From the NCBI RefSeq assembly GCF_963977235.1, contig NZ_CAXBOD010000002.1, positions 62,001 to 126,000 of the forward strand: a stretch of DNA of 64,000 bases, given 5' to 3'. The DNA is from Albimonas sp963977235 (lineage in GTDB: Bacteria > Pseudomonadota > Alphaproteobacteria > Rhodobacterales > Rhodobacteraceae). A model generated the notes under the pieces. It searched no databases, was not told the origin of the DNA, and worked only from the letters and a program-made list of their open reading frames with translations. The translations under genes were made by a program, and so were the position numbers. This document shows, piece by piece, positions 8,459 through 16,570 of the stretch. Each line of letters opens with the position of its first letter. Within the stretch, counting starts at the first letter, position 1.

Positions 8459-8638
8459 ATGGCTGACGGCAACCGCAACGGCACGAACCCGCTTCTGGCC
8501 TTCATCGTCGGCGCCCTTCTGGTCGTCGCTGTCGGCGGCGGCATCCTCGCCTACACCGGCAACCTGCCCTTCGGCGCGCAGGACGAGGGCCCCTCGGTCA
8601 CCCTCAAGCTGCCCGACGTGGACGTCGAGAAGAACTGA
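8459..8638 (+). CDS. Small membrane protein, unknown
   Basis: 59 aa. A polar N-terminus is followed by one helix (PLLAFIVGALLVVAVGGGILAY, about residues 11-33) and an acidic soluble end (LPDVDVEKN). GAGGAG ends 9 bp before the ATG, favouring this start over one further upstream. It resembles the short one-helix proteins common in Rhodobacterales, but I know no function. It is divergent from the preceding small gene and 60 bp ahead of soxD, so it could be cotranscribed with soxDAG. Confidence 0.7.
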   Translation: MADGNRNGTNPLLAFIVGALLVVAVGGGILAYTGNLPFGAQDEGPSVTLKLPDVDVEKN

Positions 8639-8698
8639 TCCCGCCGCGCGTCCCTCTCGGCGCGCGCGCGCAGACCTCGCGTCGGGAGGGGCCCGCTG

Positions 8699-9031
8699 AT
8701 GCTCCTCCTGACCTGCCCCCATTGCGGCGTCTCCGCCGAGGAGACCGAGTTCCACCCCGGCGGCGAGGCGCACCTGACGCGCGTCGGCCCCGAAGGCGAC
8801 GACGCGTCCTTCGCCGGCTACATGTTCGAGCGCAGGAACCCCCGCGGCGTGCATTTCGAGCGCTGGCGCCATGTCTTCGGCTGCGGGAAGTGGTTCCACG
8901 TCGCCCGCTGCACCGTGACGCTGGAGATCTTCGGCGCCTATCGCGCCGACGTCTCCGCGCCCCCCGCCGAAATCATCGAGAAGATCCAGGCCCGCCGCCC
9001 CGGCTGGACGCCTGAAGGGGAGGACGCCTGA
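8699..9031 (+). CDS. soxD: Sarcosine oxidase delta subunit
   Basis: Small zinc-binding subunit of heterotetrameric sarcosine oxidase, 110 aa. The N-terminal knuckle MLLLTCPHCG and the later GCGKWFHVARC supply the cysteine and histidine ligands expected of the family. FERRNPRGVHFERW is the conserved core. Its TGA overlaps the soxA ATG (TGATG at 9029-9033), indicating translational coupling. Confidence 0.95.
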   Translation: MLLLTCPHCGVSAEETEFHPGGEAHLTRVGPEGDDASFAGYMFERRNPRGVHFERWRHVFGCGKWFHVARCTVTLEIFGAYRADVSAPPAEIIEKIQARRPGWTPEGEDA

Positions 9032-12000
9032 TGGCTCGCCGTCTGCCGCAGGGCGGTCGCCTGATCGACCGTTTCCGCCCGCTGCCCTTCGACTGGAACG
9101 GCAAGCGCCTCGAGGGCGTGGCCGGCGACACGCTCGCCTCGGCGCTGCTGGCCAACGACCGCGTGCTGATGGGCCGCTCGTTCAAGTATCACCGCCCGCG
9201 CGGCGCGGTGGGCGCCTCGTCCGAGGAGCCCAACGCGCTGGTCTCGGTCGGCGCCGGCGCCCGCCGCACCCCGAACCTGCGCGCCACCACCACCCAGCTG
9301 AAGGTCGGCATGCAGGTCGAGAGCCAGAACCACTGGCCGAGCCTCGAGGCCGACGTGGGCGAGCTGAACGCGCTCGCCGCGCCGTTCTTCCCCGCGGGCT
9401 TCTACTACAAGACCTTCATCCATCCCCGCCGGGCGTGGAAGCACCTGTTCGAGCCGGTGATCCGCCAGGCCGCGGGCCTGGGCAAGGCGCCGACCGCGGC
9501 CGACCCCGACTCCTATGAGCACTTCCACTACGAGACCGACGTGCTGGTGGTCGGCGGCGGCGTCTCGGGCCTCGCCGCCGCGCGGGCCGCGGCCGGCGCC
9601 GGCGCGCGGGTGCTGCTGGTCGAGCAGGGCGCCCACTGGGGCGGCCGGGCCCCCGCCGACGGGATCGAGATCGACGGCGCCCCCGCGCCCGAGTGGATCG
9701 AGGGCCAGCTCGCGGCGCTGGCCGAGGCCGGCGCCGTCCTGCGCCTGAACACCCAGGCCGCGGGCGTCTACGACCACGGCTACGTGCTGGCCTCCGAGCG
9801 GCTGGAGGAGGCGCCCGAGGGCGGCCCCGCCCTGCGCGAACGTCTGTGGCGGATCCGGGCGAAGCGCGTGGTGCTGGCCTCGGGCGCCATCGAGCGGCCC
9901 GTCGCCTTCGCGGGCAACGACCGGCCGGGCGTGATGCTGGCGGGCGCCGTGCGCGACTTCCTCGACCTCTACGGCGTCGCGGTCGGCGAGCGGGTGGTGC
10001 TCGCGACCAACAACGACGACGCCTACCGCACTGCGCTGGCCCTGCACGCCGCCGGCCTCCAGGTCCCCGCCATCCTCGACGCCCGCGAGACCCCGATGGG
10101 TCCGTTGGTCGAGGCGGCGCGCGCGGCTGGCCTCGACGTGCGCGGGGGCTTCGGGCCGATCCGCGCCGAGGGGCACGCCCGCGTCACCGGCCTCGCCGTC
10201 GGTCGGGTGGACGGCAACGGCGTGGCGGTCGAGTCGATCCCGTGCGACGCAGTCGCCGTCTCGGGCGGCTGGTCCCCCGCGGTGCATCTGTGGAGCCACT
10301 GCGGCGGCAAGCTGACCTGGGACGAGACGAACCTCCAGTTCCGCCCGGACGCTTCGCGCCCGCCCACCGGCGTCGACGGGCAGGGGTTCGTCTCCTGCGC
10401 GGGCACGGCGAACGGCGAGCTGCATGCCGTCGCCTCGCTGGCCGACGCCGCCTGCGCGGGCGCGAAAGCCGCCGCGGAGGCCGGCGCGACCGGCGAGGCC
10501 CCCGCCGCCCCCGCCGCCTCGGCGCCCGAGGAAGGGCCGATTGTCCCGCTGTGGACCAGCCCTGCGAAGATGCCGCCGAAGCTGGCGGCCAAGGCCTTCC
10601 TCGACTTCCAGAACGACGTGAAGGTCTCCGACGTGCAGCTCGCCTCCCGCGAGGGCTATGTCTCGGTCGAACATGCCAAGCGCTACACCACGCTGGGCAT
10701 GGCGACCGACCAGGGGAAGCTGTCGAACATCCCCGGCCTCGCGGTGCTGGCGGAATCCCGCGGCGCCCCGATCCCCGAGGTCGGCACCACCACCTTCCGC
10801 CCGCCCTACACGCCCCTGACCTTCGGGGCGATCACGGGCTCGGCCAAGGACGAACTGTTCAAGGCCACGCGCCGCACCCCCCTCGACGCCTGGCTCGAGC
10901 GCCACGGCGCCCAGTGGGAGCCGGTCGGCGACTGGCGGCGCCCCTACGCGATCCGCAGGCAGGGCGAGAGCACCGAAGACGCCGTCCACCGGGAGATCCT
11001 GGGCGTGCGCAACTCGGTCGGCATCCTCGACGCCTCGACGCTCGGCAAGCTGCTGGTGAAGGGGCCGGACGCGGCCGAGTTCCTCGACCGGCTCTACACC
11101 AACATGATGTCCACGCTGAAGCCCGGCCGCTGCCGCTACGGGCTGATGTGCACCGAGCAGGGGTTCCTGTTCGACGACGGCGTCGCCGCGCGGCTCACGG
11201 AGGACAGCTTCCTCGTCCACACCACCACCGGCGGGGCCGACCGGGTCCATGCGTGGATGGAGGAGTGGCTGCAGACCGAGTGGTGGGATCTCAAGGTCTA
11301 CGTCGCCAACGTCACCGAGCAGTGGGCCCAGATCGCCGTCGCCGGCCCCAACGCCCGCAAGGTCCTGCAGGCGCTGAACGACAAGGCCGGCGGGGGCATG
11401 GACGTCTCGAAGGAGGCGCTGCCGTTCCTCGCCTGGGCCGAGGGCAAGCTCGGCGGGTTCGACGCGCGGGTCTACCGAATCTCGTTCTCGGGCGAGCTGA
11501 GCTACGAGATCGCCGTCCCCGCCGCCCAGGGCCAGGCCCTGTGGAACGCGCTGCTCGAAGCCGGCGCCCCGTTCGACGTCCAGCCCTACGGGACCGAGGC
11601 CCTGCACGTGCTGCGCGCCGAGAAAGGCTTCATCATGATCGGCGACGAGACCGACGGGACGGTGACCCCGCTCGATCTCAACCTCGGCTGGGCGGTGTCG
11701 AAGAAGAAGCCCGACTTCATCGGCAAACGCGGGATGATGCGCGCCGACCTCGCCCGCTCCGACCGGCTGCGCCTGGTGGGGCTGGAGACCGAGGACCCCA
11801 AGGCGGTGCTGCCCGACGGCGCCCACGCGGTCGAGGGCACGCTGCCCGACGGGCGCGAGCGGACCATCGGCCACGTCACTTCGACCTACTGGTCGCCGAC
11901 GCTCGACCGCTCGATCGCCATGGCCCTCGTCCGCAACGGTCCCGAGCGGATGGGCGAGGTCCTGAGCTTCCCCTTGGCCAAGGGCGAGCCGATCCGGGCG

Positions 12001-12054
12001 AAGGTCGTCTCGCCGGTGTTCTTCGACCCCGAGGGGGAGCGCAACGATGTCTGA
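9031..12054 (+). CDS. soxA: Sarcosine oxidase alpha subunit
   Basis: Large subunit, 1007 aa. It binds NAD and, with tetrahydrofolate, captures the methyl group of sarcosine as 5,10-methylene-THF. Domains in order: an N-terminal ferredoxin-like fold without iron ligands (to about residue 110), an NAD/FAD-binding region starting with DVLVVGGGVSGLAAARA at about 171, and a GcvT-like folate domain from about 600 (LDASTLGKLLVKGPDAAEFL, GFLFDDGVAARL) to the end. The glycine product is a substrate of the gcvTHP system 40 kb away in the window. Confidence 0.96.
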   Translation: MARRLPQGGRLIDRFRPLPFDWNGKRLEGVAGDTLASALLANDRVLMGRSFKYHRPRGAVGASSEEPNALVSVGAGARRTPNLRATTTQLKVGMQVESQNHWPSLEADVGELNALAAPFFPAGFYYKTFIHPRRAWKHLFEPVIRQAAGLGKAPTAADPDSYEHFHYETDVLVVGGGVSGLAAARAAAGAGARVLLVEQGAHWGGRAPADGIEIDGAPAPEWIEGQLAALAEAGAVLRLNTQAAGVYDHGYVLASERLEEAPEGGPALRERLWRIRAKRVVLASGAIERPVAFAGNDRPGVMLAGAVRDFLDLYGVAVGERVVLATNNDDAYRTALALHAAGLQVPAILDARETPMGPLVEAARAAGLDVRGGFGPIRAEGHARVTGLAVGRVDGNGVAVESIPCDAVAVSGGWSPAVHLWSHCGGKLTWDETNLQFRPDASRPPTGVDGQGFVSCAGTANGELHAVASLADAACAGAKAAAEAGATGEAPAAPAASAPEEGPIVPLWTSPAKMPPKLAAKAFLDFQNDVKVSDVQLASREGYVSVEHAKRYTTLGMATDQGKLSNIPGLAVLAESRGAPIPEVGTTTFRPPYTPLTFGAITGSAKDELFKATRRTPLDAWLERHGAQWEPVGDWRRPYAIRRQGESTEDAVHREILGVRNSVGILDASTLGKLLVKGPDAAEFLDRLYTNMMSTLKPGRCRYGLMCTEQGFLFDDGVAARLTEDSFLVHTTTGGADRVHAWMEEWLQTEWWDLKVYVANVTEQWAQIAVAGPNARKVLQALNDKAGGGMDVSKEALPFLAWAEGKLGGFDARVYRISFSGELSYEIAVPAAQGQALWNALLEAGAPFDVQPYGTEALHVLRAEKGFIMIGDETDGTVTPLDLNLGWAVSKKKPDFIGKRGMMRADLARSDRLRLVGLETEDPKAVLPDGAHAVEGTLPDGRERTIGHVTSTYWSPTLDRSIAMALVRNGPERMGEVLSFPLAKGEPIRAKVVSPVFFDPEGERNDV

Positions 12055-12586
12055 TCCCGCCGTCTCCTGGTCCCGCATCCGCGACCGCGGGATGATCGGG
12101 CTGCGCGCCGACCTTTCGGTCGGGGTGGTCTGCAAGGCCCTGCAGAAGGCCTGCGGCGCCCCCGTGCCCGAGACGCGCCGCCTGTCGATCAAGGCCGACC
12201 GGACGCTGGCCTGGATGAGCCCGGACGAGCTGCTCCTGACCCTGCCGCACGCCGCGGTCCCCGCGACTCTCGCGGCCCTGGCCGAGGCGATGGAGGGCCG
12301 CCACCACCTTGCCGTCGACCTCTCCGACGCCCGGGCCCTGTTCCGGGTCGAGGGGCCGGGCGCGCGCGAGGTGCTGGCCAAGGGCGCTCCGGTGGACTTT
12401 TCCCGCGCCGCCTTCGGGCCGGGGGACTTCCGCCGCTCGCGCCTCGGGCAGCTCGCCGCGGCCTTCGGCCAGGTCTCCGAGGATCCCGAGGCGTTCGAGA
12501 TGGTCTGCTTCCGCTCGGTCTCCGCCCATGTCGAGCGGTGGCTCGACGTGTCCTCCCGCGCGGGGAGCCTTCCGGGCGTGTTCTGA
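12047..12586 (+). CDS. soxG: Sarcosine oxidase gamma subunit
   Basis: 179 aa subunit with a GcvT-like fold that packs on SoxA. Recognised by DLSVGVVCKAL, the TLAWMSPDELLL strand and VDLSDARALFRVEGPGAREVLAKG. The start overlaps the soxA stop by 8 bp, so coupling is likely. Last gene of soxDAG; no clear terminator hairpin follows within 100 bp. Confidence 0.93.
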   Translation: MSDPAVSWSRIRDRGMIGLRADLSVGVVCKALQKACGAPVPETRRLSIKADRTLAWMSPDELLLTLPHAAVPATLAALAEAMEGRHHLAVDLSDARALFRVEGPGAREVLAKGAPVDFSRAAFGPGDFRRSRLGQLAAAFGQVSEDPEAFEMVCFRSVSAHVERWLDVSSRAGSLPGVF

Positions 12587-13114
12587 GGCGGGCGGGCCCC
12601 GGCCCGGGCCAGGGCCTGCGCGCGGAGATCCGCCCCGCCGACCTGTCGTGATTCCCGGCCCGCCGCGCGCCCCGCGGCGGGCTATGCGTTTGCGGTATTG
12701 CTGCGTTGCAGCGAGCGCGACGCTGAGTGGCGACGGCCGTCGGCGCCGGAAGCGTCCGATACCCGTCGAGCGGGCGATGGCCGCTCTGATTTCACGCGCA
12801 GGACGCCCGCCAAGCCCTTCTGTCGCAACGGCATGAACAGAGCTTCAGGGCGAATTTCCCCCTTCGATCAAGGCCTTGCCAAGGGCGGTCCTGACGTTCG
12901 CGTCACGCTGGCCCGAGGGTTTCATTAGGGTCAACGCTACTGACCCAGCCATGCGCGCAGTGCAGGGCGGCTATCGAAATTACTGCACTGCACAAAACAT
13001 TAAGGAGTGCCGATTATAACAGCCAAGCAAGCAACACACGACGCCCCGCATGACGCGGACCTCGGGACGGAAACGAGACCAGCGCCTGGGCGACCCAGAG
13101 ACCGGAGCAGACAC
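12587..13114. other. Intergenic region with a promoter-like, less GC-rich end
   Basis: The first 350 bp hold nothing convincing. From about 12930 to 13030 the base composition falls sharply. This part includes a 9-bp inverted repeat (12957-12965 and 12983-12991, GCAGTGCAG/CTGCACTGC, 17 bp apart) and TATAAC at 13015-13020. It is the probable control region for the small ORF and RNA array that follow. Confidence 0.5.
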
Positions 13115-13270
13115 ATGACCAAGACCGTGACCCACGCCGACATCCTGAAGGTCGAAGCCGACGCCCGCCGCCTCCGCGCCGTCGCCATGCGCGACATGGC
13201 CCACGGCCTCGGCGCCTGGCTGCGGGGCCTCTTCGGCGGCCACGCCGGCGCCGGCGCCCACCGCGCCTGA
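13115..13270 (+). CDS. Small basic protein leading the hairpin-RNA array
   Basis: 51 aa, preceded by CGGAG. An amphipathic arginine-rich helix (ILKVEADARRLRAVAMRD) is followed by HGLGAWLRGLFGG and a glycine/histidine tail. It resembles the very short Rhodobacterales proteins with an EARRLRAE-type helix. In Rhodobacter the comparable CcsR RNAs are cotranscribed with a short DUF1127 gene, and this ORF holds the same place. I cannot assign it to DUF1127 with confidence from sequence alone. Confidence 0.6.
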   Translation: MTKTVTHADILKVEADARRLRAVAMRDMAHGLGAWLRGLFGGHAGAGAHRA

Positions 13271-13379
13271 ACGGCCCCGCGGGCCGCATGGCGGCCCGGC
13301 GGCCCTGAAAGCCGCATGACCGCGGACGCTTCCGTCCGCACGACACGCGCCGCGGCCCCGTGGGCCGCCTGACGAACAC

Positions 13380-13547
13380 CGCGACCCCCGCCGCCAAGGG
13401 ACCTCCCTCCTCAGGCTGCGGTGGAACAGGGACGAAGGGTCCTCCCTCCCGACGCCCCTGCGAGACCTCCGGGCCCCAGCCGCTCTCCTCCCTGCGGCCG
13501 GCCCGGACGGTCCTACAGCCCCGACCGGTCCTCCCTCCGGTCGGGGC
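13380..13547 (+). repeat. Array repeat unit 1 (most divergent)
   Basis: First of three units. Its 5' quarter has diverged and is one base longer in register than the others, but the H2, H3 and H4 hairpins are intact. Confidence 0.8.
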
Positions 13548-13715
13548 CTTTCAATCCCGCGGCCAGGGGACCTCCCTCCCCGGCGGCGGCAAGACAGGGG
13601 CGAAGGGTCCTCCCTCCCGACGCTTCTGAGAGACCTCCGGGCTTCAGCCGCTCTCCTCCCTGCGGTCGGCCTGGACGGTCCAATAGCCCCGACCGGTCCT
13701 CCCTCCGGTCGGGGC
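13548..13715 (+). repeat. Array repeat unit 2
   Basis: Second 168-bp unit. Hairpins lie at 13566-13581, 13595-13628, 13647-13666 and 13686-13715. Substitutions in H2 fall in the stem and keep pairing through wobble, which argues for selection on structure. Confidence 0.85.
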
Positions 13716-13883
13716 CTTTCAATCCCGCGGCCAGGGGACCTCCCTCCCCGGCGGCGGCGAGACAGGGGCGAAGGGTCCTCCCTCCCGACGCCCCTGCGAG
13801 ACCTCCGGGCTTCAGCCGCTCTCCTCCCTGCGGCCGGCCCGGACGGTCCCAGAGCCCCGACCGGTCCTCCCTCCGGTCGGGGC
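13716..13883 (+). repeat. Array repeat unit 3
   Basis: Third 168-bp unit, with hairpins at about 13734-13749, 13763-13796, 13815-13834 and 13854-13883. It is nearly identical to unit 2. Confidence 0.85.
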
Positions 13884-13895
13884 TTTTTCTTTTGC
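13854..13895 (+). terminator. Intrinsic terminator of the sRNA array
   Basis: The last H4 hairpin, an 11-bp perfect stem GCCCCGACCGG/CCGGTCGGGGC with an 8-nt loop, is followed by TTTTTCTTTT. The two earlier copies have only CTTTC after the stem and should read through or serve as processing sites. Confidence 0.85.
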
Positions 13896-14156
13896 GCCGG
13901 GGCGCGCGAGCCCTCCGTCGGCGTTGATGCGACGGAAACCCGCGCGCGGCTCTGTTGCGCCGCAGCAGCGGCTTCTGTAGCGAACGTTCGGGCAGGTCCG
14001 GGCTCCTCGCCCGCGCCGGCCCTTGCTTTCCGCGGCGCCAGCCGCCCCGCCGCCGCCATTTCCCGGCCCCGCCGGAGCCGTCCCTGTCCGCGCCGCGCCC
14101 AGAACCCGGGCGCCCCCAGGAAGGCCGCCGCCAAGGCCCCCCAACCCGGAGCGCCC

Positions 14157-15641
14157 ATGACCTCCTTCGCCGACTATCGCGACTCCTGGATCGGCACGCC
14201 CCGCGCCGACCTTCTCTCCGGCCTCGTGGTGGCCCTGGCGCTGATCCCCGAGGCGATCGCCTTCTCGATCATCGCCGGCGTCGATCCCAAGGTCGGGCTC
14301 TACGCCTCGTTCTCGATCGCGCTCCTGACCGCGATCACCGGGGGGCGGCCGGGGATGATCTCGGCGGCGACCGCCGCGACCGCGGTGCTGATGGTCACGC
14401 TGGTGCGCGATCACGGGCTGGAATACCTGCTGGCGGCCACCGTGCTGGCCGGCGTGCTGCAGGTGCTGGCCGGCGCCGCGCGGCTGGGCAAGCTGATGAA
14501 GTTCGTCTCCCGCTCGGTGATGACGGGCTTTGTGAACGCGCTGGCGATCCTGATCTTCATGGCCCAGCTTCCCGAGCTGACCGGCGTCACCTGGATCACC
14601 TACGTGATGGTCGCCGCGGGGCTGGGGGTGATCTACCTGTTCCCGATGGTCACCAAGGCGATCCCTTCGCCGCTGGTGTGCATCGTGCTGCTGACCGTCG
14701 TGTCGCTGAGCTTCGGGCTCGACGTGCGCACCGTCTCGGACATGGGCGACCTGCCCACGACCTTCCCGGCCTTTGCGCTGCCCGACGTGCCCTTCACGCT
14801 GGAGACGCTGCAGATCATCCTGCCCTATTCGCTGGCCGTGGCCGCGGTGGGGCTGCTGGAAAGCCTGATGACCGCCAACCTGGTGGACGAGCTGACCGAC
14901 ACCCCCTCCTCGCGCACGCAGGAGTGCATCGGCCAGGGCGTGGCCAACTTCGCCACCGGCTTCATCGGCGGCATGGCGGGCTGCGCGATGATCGGCCAGT
15001 CGATGATCAACGTGAAGTCCGGCGGCCGCGGGCGGCTGAGCTGCGCCTTCGCGGGCGTGATGCTGCTGATCATGTGCGTGGTGCTGGGCGACTGGGTCGG
15101 CGTGATCCCGATGCCGGCGCTGGTGGCGATCATGATCATGGTCTCGATCGGCACCTTCTCGTGGTCCTCGATCAAGGACCTGCGCACGCATCCGCGATCG
15201 TCCTCGGTGGTGATGCTCGCGACCGTGGCGGTGGTGGTCTACACCCACAACCTGGCGCTGGGGGTGCTGACGGGGGTGCTGCTGTCGGGGATCTTCTTTG
15301 CGGGCAAGATCGCCCAGATCTTCCGGGTGACCTCGGCGCTGTCGGCGGACGGCCGCCACCGCACCTACACGGTCGAGGGGCAGGTGTTCTTCGCCTCCTC
15401 CGAGCGGTTCGCCGCCAGCTTCGATTTCCGCGAGGCGCTGGAGAAAGTGACCATCGACGTCAGCGCCGCGCATATCTGGGACATCTCCTCTGTGGCCGCG
15501 CTCGACATGATCGTGTTGAAGTTCCGCCGGGAGGGGGCCGAGGTGGAGATCCTCGGCCTGAACGAGGCCAGCTCGACCATCGTCGACCGCCTGGCCGAGC
15601 ACGACAAGCCGGGCGCGCTCGACCGCCTGGCCGGACACTGA
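14157..15641 (+). CDS. SulP family anion transporter with STAS domain
   Basis: Inner-membrane permease of the SLC26/SulP family, 494 aa. The N-terminal membrane domain (to about 395) contains DLLSGLVVALALIPEAIAFSIIAGVDPKVGLYAS, split here by its helices, then SAATAATAVLM and QGVANFATGFIGGMAGCAMIGQSMINVKSGG. A C-terminal STAS domain (about 415-494) includes HIWDISSVAALDMI. Substrate within the family ranges over sulfate, bicarbonate and other anions and cannot be read from the sequence. A universal stress gene follows after 28 bp, so the two are probably cotranscribed. Confidence 0.92.
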   Translation: MTSFADYRDSWIGTPRADLLSGLVVALALIPEAIAFSIIAGVDPKVGLYASFSIALLTAITGGRPGMISAATAATAVLMVTLVRDHGLEYLLAATVLAGVLQVLAGAARLGKLMKFVSRSVMTGFVNALAILIFMAQLPELTGVTWITYVMVAAGLGVIYLFPMVTKAIPSPLVCIVLLTVVSLSFGLDVRTVSDMGDLPTTFPAFALPDVPFTLETLQIILPYSLAVAAVGLLESLMTANLVDELTDTPSSRTQECIGQGVANFATGFIGGMAGCAMIGQSMINVKSGGRGRLSCAFAGVMLLIMCVVLGDWVGVIPMPALVAIMIMVSIGTFSWSSIKDLRTHPRSSSVVMLATVAVVVYTHNLALGVLTGVLLSGIFFAGKIAQIFRVTSALSADGRHRTYTVEGQVFFASSERFAASFDFREALEKVTIDVSAAHIWDISSVAALDMIVLKFRREGAEVEILGLNEASSTIVDRLAEHDKPGALDRLAGH

Positions 15642-15669
15642 GCGCGAAACGCGCCGGGAGGAGGGGAAC

Positions 15670-16518
15670 ATGAGCGGCAAGCTGGTCGCCCTGGTCGACG
15701 GGTCCGAGTATTCGCGCAGCGTCTGCGAGCACGCCGCCTGGCTGTCCGCGCGCAGCGGCCGCTCGGTCGAGCTGCTGCATGTCATCGGCCGCAGGCACGC
15801 GGCCACGGGCGACTTCTCGGGCGCCATCGCGCTGGGCGCGCGCACGGCCCTGCTCGAGGAGCTCTCGGAGCTGGACGCCCGCATGGGGCGCCTTGCCCAG
15901 AACCGCGGCCGCGCGATCCTCGAGGACGCCGAGGCGATCCTGAAAGGGCAGGGAATCGAGGTCTCCTCCCGCCTGCGCATCGGCGATCTGCTGGTCGAGC
16001 TGCAGGAGGCCGCGGCCGACGCCGACATGGTGGTGATCGGCAAGCGCGGCGAGGCGGCGGACTTCGCCAAGGGTCACCTCGGCTCGAATCTCGAGCGGGT
16101 GGCGCGGGCGGCCGACCGTCCGGTGTTCGTGGCCTCGCGCGCGTTCAAGCCGATCGCCAAGGTGCTGGTGGCCTTCGACGCCGGCGCCTCGGCGCTCAAG
16201 GCGGTGGACCACATGTCCCGTTCCCCTACCGCCGAGGGCCTGAGCTTCCGCCTGGTCTTCGCCGGCGCCGAGACCGACGAGAGCCGCCGCGCGCTGGAAG
16301 GCGCCGCCGCGATCCTCGAGGGCGCGGGCCTGGCGGTGGAAACCGCGATCCTGTCCGGCGCTCCCGCCTCGAGCGTGGTCGAGGACGCCGAGCGCTGGGG
16401 GGCGGACATGATGGTGATGGGCGCCTACGGCCACTCCCGCATCCGCTCGATGATCATCGGCTCGGTCACCGAGGAGCTGCTGCGCGGCTGCCGCCTGCCG
16501 GTGTTCCTGTTCCGCTGA
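15670..16518 (+). CDS. Tandem-domain universal stress protein
   Basis: 282 aa, two UspA domains in one chain. Domain 1 (about 1-150) begins KLVALVDGSEYSRSVCEHA and has VVIGKRG. Domain 2 (about 155-282) begins AKVLVAFDAGASALKAVDHM and ends with MVMGAYGHSRIRSMIIGSVTEELL. The nucleotide-binding G-x2-G-x9-GS pattern is clear in domain 2 (GAYGHSRIRSMIIGS). GGAGGAGGGG precedes the ATG. Close spacing behind sulP suggests one transcript. Confidence 0.92.
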   Translation: MSGKLVALVDGSEYSRSVCEHAAWLSARSGRSVELLHVIGRRHAATGDFSGAIALGARTALLEELSELDARMGRLAQNRGRAILEDAEAILKGQGIEVSSRLRIGDLLVELQEAAADADMVVIGKRGEAADFAKGHLGSNLERVARAADRPVFVASRAFKPIAKVLVAFDAGASALKAVDHMSRSPTAEGLSFRLVFAGAETDESRRALEGAAAILEGAGLAVETAILSGAPASSVVEDAERWGADMMVMGAYGHSRIRSMIIGSVTEELLRGCRLPVFLFR

Positions 16519-16570
16519 GCCGGGGACGTGTCCGGTCTCGCCAGCCGCAGCCCAGGGGGCCAGGAACGAC

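Larger units (their letters stand above)
13397..13895 (+). ncRNA. Tandem array of cuckoo/CcsR-type anti-Shine-Dalgarno sRNAs
   Basis: Three 168-bp units carry four hairpins each, and every loop is pyrimidine-rich with CCTCCC. In unit 1: H1 around 13398-13411; H2 13427-13460, outer stem near CAGGGRCG/CGCCCCTG and inner GGG/CCC; H3 13479-13498, GCCGC/GCGGC with loop TCTCCTCCCT; H4 13518-13547, 11-bp stem with loop TCCTCCCT. The set recurs at +168 and +336. In unit 2 the H2 right arm is CGCTTCTG, still paired by G-U. Hairpin pairs H1-H2 and H3-H4 match the two-stem-loop design of Rhodobacter cuckoo RNAs, suggesting six sRNAs. Only the last H4 has a long T tract. Confidence 0.85.

Noticed and set aside
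8938..12381. 1147-codon open frame on the minus strand
   Set aside because: It is antisense to soxD, soxA and soxG, which are certain. Its sequence is a histidine/glycine/leucine-rich mirror of GC-rich codons.
13380..13890. CRISPR-like array
   Set aside because: Period 168 bp with structured, near-identical units and no variable spacers; it is an RNA hairpin array.
13955..15673. 572-codon plus-strand frame over sulP
   Set aside because: It is in a different frame from the unmistakable SulP protein and is arginine-rich without domains.
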